Below are positions 58,177 to 64,000 of a stretch of DNA of 64,000 bases, one piece after another (the first letter of the stretch is position 1; every line of letters begins with the position of its first letter). A program made the position numbers and the translations under genes. Origin of the DNA: Mycolicibacter longobardus (GTDB lineage Bacteria > Actinomycetota > Actinomycetes > Mycobacteriales > Mycobacteriaceae); the NCBI RefSeq assembly GCF_002102265.1, contig NZ_LQPG01000050.1, positions 33,380 to 97,379 of the forward strand, in the 5' to 3' direction. The notes below the pieces were generated by a model. That model did not search any database, was not told where the DNA came from, and saw only the letters and a list, made by a program, of their open reading frames with translations.

Positions 58177-59934
58177 GTGATCACCCGGATGTCCCAACTG
58201 TTCCTGCGCACCCTGCGCGACGACCCCGCCGACGCCGAAGTGCCCAGCCACAAGCTGCTGATCCGGGCGGGCTACATCCGGCCGATCGCACCCGGTCTCT
58301 ACAGCTGGCTGCCGCTCGGGCTACGGGTGCTGCGCAACATCGAGCGGGTGGTGCGCGAGGAGATGAACGCCATCGGCGGCCAGGAGATCCTGTTCCCCGC
58401 GCTGCTGCCGCGCGCCCCGTATGAGACCACCAACCGCTGGACCGAGTACGGCGACAGCCTGTTCCGGCTGACCGACCGCCGCGACAACGACTACCTGCTC
58501 GGCCCCACCCACGAGGAACTGTTCACCCTGACGGTCAAGGGGGAGTACAGCTCCTACAAGGACTTCCCGGTCGTGCTGTACCAGATCCAGACCAAGTACC
58601 GCGACGAGGCGCGGCCGCGAGCCGGCATCCTGCGCGGCCGCGAGTTCGTGATGAAGGACTCCTATTCCTTCGACGTCGACGACGCCGGTCTCCAGGCCGC
58701 CTATGAAGCCCACCGGGTGGCCTACCAGAAGATCTTCGATCGGCTCGGGGTGCGCTACGTGATCGTCTCCGCGGTCTCCGGCGCCATGGGCGGGTCGGCA
58801 TCCGAGGAGTTTCTCGCCGAGAGCGCGATCGGCGAGGACACCTTCGTGCGCTGCCAGGAGTCCGGCTACGCCGCCAACGTGGAAGCGGTCACCACCGCGC
58901 GCCCGGAGCCGCTGCCCTTCGACGGACTTCCCGAGCCGAAGGTCTATGACACCGGCGACACCCCGACCATCGCCACCCTGGTGGACTGGGCCAACGGCGC
59001 CGGCCTGGGCCGGCCCGTCACCGCCGCCGACACCCTCAAGAACGTCCTGCTCAAGGTCCGCCAACCCGACGGCGACTGGGAACTGCTGGGCATCGGGGTG
59101 CCGGGTGACCGTGAGGTCGACGAGAAGCGACTGGGTGCGGCGCTCGATCCCGCGGAGTACGCGCTGCTCGGCGACAGTGATTTCGCCGAGCACCCGTTCC
59201 TGGTGAAGGGCTATATCGGCCCTAAAGCATTGCAGGACAACGGTGTCCGCTATCTGGTCGACCCGCGCGTGGTGGACGGCACCAGCTGGATCACCGGCGC
59301 GGACGCCCCGGGCAAGCACGTCGTCGGGCTGGTCGCCGGCCGTGATTTCACCGCCGACGGCACCATCGAAGCCGCCGAGGTCCGTGACGGTGACCCGTCA
59401 CCGGACGGGGCGGGCCCGCTGGTCAGCGCCAGGGGCATCGAGATCGCCCACATCTTCCAGCTCGGCCGCAAATACACCGACGCGTTCGCCGCAGACGTGC
59501 TCGGCGAGGACGGGCGCCCGGTGCGGCTCACCATGGGCTCCTACGGCGTCGGGGTATCCCGGCTGGTCGCCGTCATCGCAGAGCAGCAGCACGACGAGCT
59601 GGGGCTGCGCTGGCCGTCGCAGATCGCCCCGTTCGAGGTGCACCTGGTGATCGCCAACAAGGACGACGCGGCCCGCGCCGGCGCCACCGAACTGGCCGCC
59701 GAGCTGGACCGGCTCGGTCTGGAGGTGCTGTTCGACGACCGGCAGGCCTCACCGGGGGTGAAGTTCAAGGACGCCGAGCTGCTCGGGGTGCCGTGGATCG
59801 TCGTCCTGGGACGCGGCTGGGCCGACGGGATCGTCGAACTGCGGGATCGCTTCTCCGGGCAGACCCGCGAGCTTTCCGCCGGCACCGAGCTGGCCGGGCA
59901 GATCCTGGCCGCGGTCCGCGGCCAGGACTGCTAA
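58177..59934 (+). CDS. proS: prolyl-tRNA synthetase
   Basis: 585 residues from GTG 58177. It is a bacterial-type class II enzyme: motif 1 around NIERVVREEMNAIGGQEILFPALLP, motif 2 in YRDEARPRAGILRGREFVMKDSYSF, the INS editing domain (about residues 220-400) with the GIGVPGDREVDEKR segment, motif 3 in MGSYGVGVSRLVAVIAEQ, and the C-terminal anticodon domain VHLVIANKD with ASPGVKFKDAELLGVPW. It overlaps the convergent DUF732 gene by three bases. Confidence 0.97.
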   Translation: MITRMSQLFLRTLRDDPADAEVPSHKLLIRAGYIRPIAPGLYSWLPLGLRVLRNIERVVREEMNAIGGQEILFPALLPRAPYETTNRWTEYGDSLFRLTDRRDNDYLLGPTHEELFTLTVKGEYSSYKDFPVVLYQIQTKYRDEARPRAGILRGREFVMKDSYSFDVDDAGLQAAYEAHRVAYQKIFDRLGVRYVIVSAVSGAMGGSASEEFLAESAIGEDTFVRCQESGYAANVEAVTTARPEPLPFDGLPEPKVYDTGDTPTIATLVDWANGAGLGRPVTAADTLKNVLLKVRQPDGDWELLGIGVPGDREVDEKRLGAALDPAEYALLGDSDFAEHPFLVKGYIGPKALQDNGVRYLVDPRVVDGTSWITGADAPGKHVVGLVAGRDFTADGTIEAAEVRDGDPSPDGAGPLVSARGIEIAHIFQLGRKYTDAFAADVLGEDGRPVRLTMGSYGVGVSRLVAVIAEQQHDELGLRWPSQIAPFEVHLVIANKDDAARAGATELAAELDRLGLEVLFDDRQASPGVKFKDAELLGVPWIVVLGRGWADGIVELRDRFSGQTRELSAGTELAGQILAAVRGQDC

Positions 59935-60254
59935 CCCGGCGCCTGAGTGCACATGGTGCTGCGCGCCGCACGCACCACGACGGCCGCCTGCTCGGGGCTG
60001 GCTCCGTACTGGGCGGCGACCTGGTCGGTCACTGCGGCGGCGGGCTGGCCGGTGTAGAGCTGTCGGCACACCTGCTTGCCGGCCATGAGCAGCTGATCGT
60101 CGTCGCCGGGGAAGTTGCCGCGGGTGGCGTCGAGGTACCTGATGTCCTCGGCGGTGTAGGGGATCGGCCAGGCTACGGCCGGACCGGCGCTCCCCAGCAT
60201 GACTCCTGCCCCCACCGCTGCCGCGATCAGGACGCCTCGCTTGCGCACCGTCAT
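59931..60254 (-). CDS. secreted DUF732 protein
   Basis: 107 residues leftward from ATG 60254 behind GAAAGGAG. A signal peptide (MTVRKRGVLIAAAVGAGVMLGSAGPAVA) is followed by the DUF732 pattern YTAEDIRYLDATRGNF and GKQVCRQL with a second cysteine in STMC that could form a disulfide. DUF732 is a mycobacterial family of small secreted helical proteins; function unknown. It lies downstream of the ferritin-like and lipoprotein genes, 17 bases apart. Confidence 0.85.
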   Translation of the reverse strand: MTVRKRGVLIAAAVGAGVMLGSAGPAVAWPIPYTAEDIRYLDATRGNFPGDDDQLLMAGKQVCRQLYTGQPAAAVTDQVAAQYGASPEQAAVVVRAARSTMCTQAPG

Positions 60255-60271
60255 CGGCCCGCTCCTTTCGC

Positions 60272-60730
60272 TCAGTCCTCGCCACCCGGGAACGCCCGGG
60301 TGATCGGCCAATTGCCCAGCGCCCGGTTCCAGTGCGCGGCCAGCACCGCGCTCTGGCCGAGCGCGGTCGCCGCGAACTCCCGGTCGGCGGATTCGTGGGC
60401 CTGCTCGACGACCGCGCGCCATGCCGTCGCGGTGTCGTACTCGATCCGGACCGCCAGCCGCAGTGCGTCGTTGGACGTGGTCACCGGCATGGGCAGCTGG
60501 TATCCGGCAGCTGCCGGCGGGATCGGAACCGAGCGGCTGGTCAGTATCGCGATGGTCCGGTCCCGGCGTTCGCGGTGCTGACGGATGGTGGCGACCACCA
60601 GGTCGTTGAACTCCGGCAAGGAGTACGCCGACACCATCCCGTAACCGTAGACGGCTCCGTATTCGGTGGCCAGCGCGTCGCACAGGGCGGCTTCGGGGCC
60701 GCCGACCGGGCTCGGGACGGGAGACGTCAT
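60272..60730 (-). CDS. ferritin-like DUF4439 protein
   Basis: 152 residues leftward from ATG 60730, which overlaps the stop of the lipoprotein gene (ATGA). The sequence is helical with paired acidic/His patterns (ALCDALATEYGAVYGYGMVSAY, ATIRQHRERRDRTIA, RIEYDTATAWRAVVEQ, ATALGQSAVLAAHWNRALG), as in the ferritin-like DUF4439 family. The carboxylate-His pairs could bind metal but are not complete. A homologue sits near proS in M. tuberculosis. Confidence 0.8.
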   Translation of the reverse strand: MTSPVPSPVGGPEAALCDALATEYGAVYGYGMVSAYSLPEFNDLVVATIRQHRERRDRTIAILTSRSVPIPPAAAGYQLPMPVTTSNDALRLAVRIEYDTATAWRAVVEQAHESADREFAATALGQSAVLAAHWNRALGNWPITRAFPGGED

Positions 60731-61239
60731 GACTGCGCCACCAGGGCGACCGCGTAGGAGGCCGTGCAGGCTGCCGCGATGGACGCCAGCAGTCCGGCCC
60801 GGTAACCCGATGAGGTGATGGCCAGTTTCCCGGCACTGTCGGCTGCCGCGCGCAATGCGTTGACCACCTGGGACACCGTCGGAGCGGGCCCATCCGGCAC
60901 CGGAGTGGTGGTCTCGGTGGCGTCCGCCGGAGGCTTTCCGGCCGCCCGGGCGATCTCGGTGGCCAGCGCGCGAGCGTGTTCGGCTCGCTCCAGCGACACC
61001 TGGTCGAGTGCCGCGGCGAGCTCCCTGGCGTCGTCGGCATCCGGTCCGGTCAGGCGGGCCCGGGCCGCGGCGGCCAGCTCACTGTCGCGTTGCGCCAGCT
61101 GCCGTTGCGCTTCCAGATCGTCGACGGCGGGCGGTGCCGGAGCCGAGCCGCAGGCCGGCGCCACCACGGCGAGCAGGGCGAGCATCCCGGCGCCGGTCAG
61201 CACGCGCCGTCGGTCGATGGCGGACAGGGGGCCGGGCAC
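60727..61239 (-). CDS. lipoprotein upstream of the DUF4439 gene
   Basis: 170 residues leftward from GTG 61239, chosen because it gives an intact export signal. The N-terminus has a twin arginine (AIDRRRVLTGAGMLALLAVVAPAC) ending in a lipobox cysteine, so it is probably a Tat-exported lipoprotein. The remainder is helical and acidic (DDLEAQRQLAQRDSELAAAARARL), similar in style to the ferritin-like partner next to it. Function unknown. Confidence 0.75.
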   Translation of the reverse strand: MPGPLSAIDRRRVLTGAGMLALLAVVAPACGSAPAPPAVDDLEAQRQLAQRDSELAAAARARLTGPDADDARELAAALDQVSLERAEHARALATEIARAAGKPPADATETTTPVPDGPAPTVSQVVNALRAAADSAGKLAITSSGYRAGLLASIAAACTASYAVALVAQS

Positions 61240-61434
61240 TCTGACATCCTGCCATTGCGATGCCGCCCGACCGACTCGGCGTGGCCGCGCGCGAAGCGAC
61301 TTGCGCGGTGGCCCGCGCTTTTGCCGGTTTGCTGTGGCCGTGCAGCCCACGGCGTATCGTTGGTGGCTGGTTCCCGGCCGCGCCTGGCGCGTGGGAACGC
61401 GCCGAGAAGGACAACTCAAGATGAGGAGCTCGCC

Positions 61435-62055
61435 GTGGCCACCGGGCTACCTTCCCAGACACAGGTGATCGAGCTGCTCGACGCTGAGTTCACCCGCGCC
61501 GGATACGACATCGAAGACGTCGTCGTCGACGACCAGGAACCGTTGCCGCGCATCACCGTGGTCGCCGACGGCGACACTCCACTGGATCTGGACACCGCCG
61601 CCGCGCTGTCGCGCTCGGCATCGGCTTTGCTCGACACCCTGGAATTCGACGGCCAATACGTGCTGGAGGTCAGCTCGCCCGGTGTGCAGCGGCCGCTGAC
61701 CACCGCAAAGCATTTTCGCCGCGCGCACGGCCGCAAGGTCGAACTGACCCTGTCCGACGGGTCGGTCCTGACCGGCCGGATGGGTGTCGTCGAGGACGGG
61801 GTTCTGACGTTGGTGGTGCGTGCCGGGCGGGATTGGAACCGCCGCCGGCTGCCACTGACCGAGATCAGCAAAGCGGTGGTGCAGATCGAGTTTTCGCCGC
61901 CGAGCGAACGTGAGTTGGAGTTGGCGGGCCGACAGGTCCGGGATGCGGGAACGGAGGCGGGCAAAATGAACCGCGCCGACGACGATGCGGTGGGGGTACC
62001 CCCAGCCGCGCAGCGGCGAGGGGGCCGTAGCGACGAGGAGGAGTGGCGCCAATGA
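61435..62055 (+). CDS. rimP: ribosome maturation factor RimP
   Basis: 206 residues from GTG 61435 behind GAGGAG. The N-terminal domain (QVIELLDAEFTRAGYDIEDVVVDD, TPLDLDTAAALSRSASALLD, LEVSSPGVQRPLTTAKHFRRAHGRKVEL) and C-terminal Sm-like domain are normal. The last about 30 residues (after GRQVRDAGTEAG) are encoded by a repeat-like stretch with a TGGGGGTACCCCCA palindrome, making the protein longer than the roughly 180-residue mycobacterial form. It overlaps nusA by four bases. Confidence 0.95.
   Translation: MATGLPSQTQVIELLDAEFTRAGYDIEDVVVDDQEPLPRITVVADGDTPLDLDTAAALSRSASALLDTLEFDGQYVLEVSSPGVQRPLTTAKHFRRAHGRKVELTLSDGSVLTGRMGVVEDGVLTLVVRAGRDWNRRRLPLTEISKAVVQIEFSPPSERELELAGRQVRDAGTEAGKMNRADDDAVGVPPAAQRRGGRSDEEEWRQ
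61991..62004. repeat. 14-bp palindrome in the rimP 3' end
   Basis: TGGGGGTACCCCCA is a perfect palindrome, followed at once by a smaller CCGC/GCGG hairpin. It lies in the non-conserved tail of rimP, 48 bases before nusA. The look is that of a small dispersed mycobacterial repeat inserted in frame. Confidence 0.5.
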
Positions 62056-63095
62056 ACATCGACATGGCCGCGCTGCACGCGATCGAGGCCGACAAGGGCA
62101 TCTCGGTCGACGTGGTCGTGGACACGATCAAATCGGCATTGCTCACCGCCTACCGGCACACCGAGGGCCACCACGCTGAAGCGGTCATCGACGTCGACCG
62201 CAAGAGCGGCATGGTGCGGGTGCTGGCCCGCGAGACCGACGCCGACGGCAACGTCATCAGCGAATGGGATGACACTCCGGAGGGCTTCGGGCGCATCGCG
62301 GCGACCACCGCCCGCCAGGTGATCCTGCAGCGGCTGCGCGACGCCGAGAACGAGAAGGCCTACGGCGAGTTCTCGGCGCGCGAGGGTGACATCGTCGCCG
62401 GTGTCGTCCAGCGTGACGCCCGAGAGAACGCCCGCGGTGTGGTCGTGGTGCGGCTGGGCACCGAGGCCAAGGGCTTCGACGGCGTCATCCGGCCCGCCGA
62501 GCAGGCGCCCGGCGAGGCCTACGAGCACGGCGACCGGCTGCGTTGCTACGTGATCGGCGTGACCCGGGGCCTGCGCGAGCCGCGTATCGAGCTGTCCCGC
62601 ACCCACCCGAACCTGGTTCGCAAACTGTTTGCTCTGGAGGTGCCCGAGATCGCCGACGGGTCGGTGGAGATCGTCGCGGTCGCCCGCGAAGCCGGCCACC
62701 GGTCCAAGATCGCGGTGGCCTCGCAGGTCCCGGGGCTCAACGCCAAGGGTGCCTGCATCGGCCCGATGGGCCAGCGGGTGCGCAACGTGATGAGCGAGCT
62801 GGCCGGCGAGAAGATCGACATCATCGACTACGACGAGGACCCGGCGCGCTTCGTCGGCAACGCGTTGTCGCCGGCCAAGGTGATGTCGGTGACGGTGATC
62901 GACCAGGCGGCCCGGGCCGCCCGGGTGGTGGTCCCGGACTTCCAGTTGTCGCTGGCCATCGGCAAGGAGGGCCAGAATGCCCGCCTGGCGGCCCGGCTGA
63001 CCGGCTGGCGCATCGATATCCGCAGCGACACCCCGGAGCCCGGCGCCAACGGTGCCGAGCACGAGGCCGACCGGGGCGTGGCCCACGAAGCCTGA
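62052..63095 (+). CDS. nusA: transcription termination/antitermination factor NusA
   Basis: 347 residues from ATG 62052, where the family begins MNIDMAALHAIE; the four-base ATGA overlap couples it to rimP. Domains in order: N-terminal RNA-polymerase-binding domain (1-125), S1 domain (GEFSAREGDIVAGVVQRD, about 110-185), KH1 and KH2 with GPMGQRVRNVMSEL and AIGKEGQNARLAARLTGW. The C-terminal acidic repeats of E. coli are absent, as usual in mycobacteria. Confidence 0.97.
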   Translation: MNIDMAALHAIEADKGISVDVVVDTIKSALLTAYRHTEGHHAEAVIDVDRKSGMVRVLARETDADGNVISEWDDTPEGFGRIAATTARQVILQRLRDAENEKAYGEFSAREGDIVAGVVQRDARENARGVVVVRLGTEAKGFDGVIRPAEQAPGEAYEHGDRLRCYVIGVTRGLREPRIELSRTHPNLVRKLFALEVPEIADGSVEIVAVAREAGHRSKIAVASQVPGLNAKGACIGPMGQRVRNVMSELAGEKIDIIDYDEDPARFVGNALSPAKVMSVTVIDQAARAARVVVPDFQLSLAIGKEGQNARLAARLTGWRIDIRSDTPEPGANGAEHEADRGVAHEA

Positions 63096-63161
63096 GCGGG
63101 ACGCGACCACAAGCACTGAGCGGTCGGATTCGGGTGGTTCGGGCCGTCGCCGTTGTATGGG

Positions 63162-63167
63162 TAGACT
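63162..63167 (+). promoter_or_regulatory. -10 hexamer TAGACT for leaderless ylxR
   Basis: TAGACT is followed by five bases and GTG 63173. No ribosome site is present. Confidence 0.5.
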
Positions 63168-63172
63168 GAGCC

Positions 63173-63571
63173 GTGATCCAGCGCGAGACTTCGACAACCG
63201 CCTCGCGGACGCACCGCTCCCCACAGGGACCGGTGCGCACGTGTGTCGGATGCCGGAATCGCTCGTTGGCCGTCGAATTGCTTCGGGTGGTCGCTGTGTC
63301 AACCGGGAACGGCAACGCCGCCGTGACCGTTGACCTCGCGGGTAACCAGCCGGGTCGGGGTGCGTGGCTGCATCCCGCGCCGGACTGCCTGCAAGCGGCG
63401 ATCCGGCGGCGGGCATTCGGTCGCGCGTTGCGGATCAGCGGTTCCCCGGATGTATCCGGGGTGGAGGAGTACTTCGATCGGCTCGGAGATGGATCCGAGG
63501 GATCGGGCTCGCCATCCCGGCCAACCAGAACAGGTAGCGAAGAACATGAGCACACCGTGAAGTCCCGATGA
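63173..63571 (+). CDS. ylxR: YlxR family RNA-binding protein
   Basis: 132 residues from GTG 63173. The YlxR core is present: GPVRTCVGCRNRSLAVELLRVV, RGAWLHPAPDCLQAAIRRRAFGRALR. The C-terminal about 35 residues are a non-conserved Ser/Glu-rich tail. The family binds nucleic acid and lies between nusA and infB in many bacteria; it has been linked to RNase P control in some. 66 bases separate it from infB. Confidence 0.92.
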   Translation: MIQRETSTTASRTHRSPQGPVRTCVGCRNRSLAVELLRVVAVSTGNGNAAVTVDLAGNQPGRGAWLHPAPDCLQAAIRRRAFGRALRISGSPDVSGVEEYFDRLGDGSEGSGSPSRPTRTGSEEHEHTVKSR

Positions 63572-63637
63572 CCATGCGTCATAGCTAAACCCGAGGCGCG
63601 GCCCACCACCGCTGTCGCCTCATAGACAGGAGATGTA

Positions 63638-64000
63638 GTGGCAAAGGCCCGCGTACACGAGTTGGCCAAGGAACTCGGTGTCACCAGTAAGGAAGTCCTC
63701 GCCCGCCTGAGCGAGCAGGGCGAATTCGTCAAGTCGGCATCCTCGACCGTGGAAGCCCCCGTCGCGCGCCGGCTGCGCGAGTCCTTCGGCGGCGGCAAGC
63801 CCGCCCCGAAGAGCGAAGAGCCCGCCAAGGCGGCAGCCCCGGCTCCGGCTGCTGCGCCGGCTGCCACCCCGGCCCCGGCCAAGCCGGCGCCGTCCGGTGA
63901 CGGCGAGGCCGCCAAGCCGGCCGCACCCGCCGCCGCGAAGCCGTCGGCTCCGGCCGCGCCCGCGGCCGCGACTCCTCCGCCGGCAGCGCCGCCCCCGGGG
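63638..64000 (+). CDS. infB: translation initiation factor IF-2, N-terminal part (3' end outside window)
   Basis: 121 codons from GTG 63638 behind AGGAGA, open to the right edge. It starts VAKARVHELAKELGVTSKEVLARLSEQGEFVKSASSTVEAPVARRLRE, the IF2-N winged-helix-like domain, then enters the Ala/Pro/Lys-rich linker typical of actinobacterial IF-2. The GTPase core lies beyond the window. It brings fMet-tRNA to the 30S subunit. Confidence 0.96.
   Translation, partial: MAKARVHELAKELGVTSKEVLARLSEQGEFVKSASSTVEAPVARRLRESFGGGKPAPKSEEPAKAAAPAPAAAPAATPAPAKPAPSGDGEAAKPAAPAAAKPSAPAAPAAATPPPAAPPPG

Overview
This window is a chromosomal segment of a Mycobacterium-type actinobacterium. G+C is high (roughly two thirds by eye). 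It carries a PE-PPE hydrolase fragment and a PGRS glycine-repeat protein, and many genes start at a TANNNT hexamer directly followed by GTG or ATG with no ribosome binding site. From amt (4170) to infB (right edge) the gene order matches, from my memory of that genome, the M. tuberculosis block running from about Rv2920c down to Rv2839c, with local losses and insertions. The species cannot be fixed from the sequence alone.

Layout. 1-3993: accessory region with a PE-PPE hydrolase cut by the left edge, a signal-peptide PGRS protein without a PE domain, and an FAD oxidoreductase. 4058-6885: nitrogen module (GlnR-type operator, amt, glnB, and a glnD that has lost its C-terminal HD and ACT parts). 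6955-16738: SRP and ribosome-maturation block (ffh, amidohydrolase, dacB2 and an NTF2-like gene facing apart, rpsP-khpA-rimM-trmD, lppW on the other strand, rplS, lepB, rnhB, DUF2469). 16795-24956: GyrA-like/GNAT fusion, a decayed VapBC pair, yraN-comM-dprA, viuB, a lactate-monooxygenase-type enzyme, xerC, hydrolase. 24959-32802: LytM peptidase, rpsB-tsf, amidase, MarR regulator, pyrH-frr-cdsA-rlmN. 32887-36486: accessory leftward operon (DUF2236 oxygenase, small membrane protein, TetR) with a 17-bp perfect palindrome in its promoter region, then AraC plus VOC. 36491-44359: dxr-rip1-ispG-GNAT, a penicillin-binding lipoprotein, DUF1707, map. 44446-49308: hydrolase-like gene, then glnA4-GATase-aldC-SDR, which reads like a gamma-glutamylation route for amine breakdown. 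49334-53729 (minus): an unrecognised membrane protein that looks inserted, an acyl-CoA dehydrogenase and mycothione reductase. 53770-64000: mqo, cysG, efpA, proS, a three-gene envelope cluster on the minus strand (DUF732, ferritin-like, lipoprotein), rimP-nusA-ylxR and the start of infB.

Most genes are housekeeping: protein export (ffh, lepB, rip1), translation (S16, L19, S2, EF-Ts, RRF, ProRS, IF-2), isoprenoid and envelope synthesis (dxr, ispG, cdsA, carboxypeptidase, PBP), nitrogen control and redox (mtr, mqo). Points that deserve a second look are the truncated GlnD beside an intact PII protein, the clear GlnR site, three intergenic stem-loops with the same 19-18-19 geometry, a promoter block shared by the S16 and L19 genes, the palindrome upstream of the oxygenase-TetR operon, the decayed toxin-antitoxin pair and the PGRS protein that uses a signal peptide instead of a PE domain. 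No tRNA, rRNA, CRISPR array, insertion sequence or prophage was seen.
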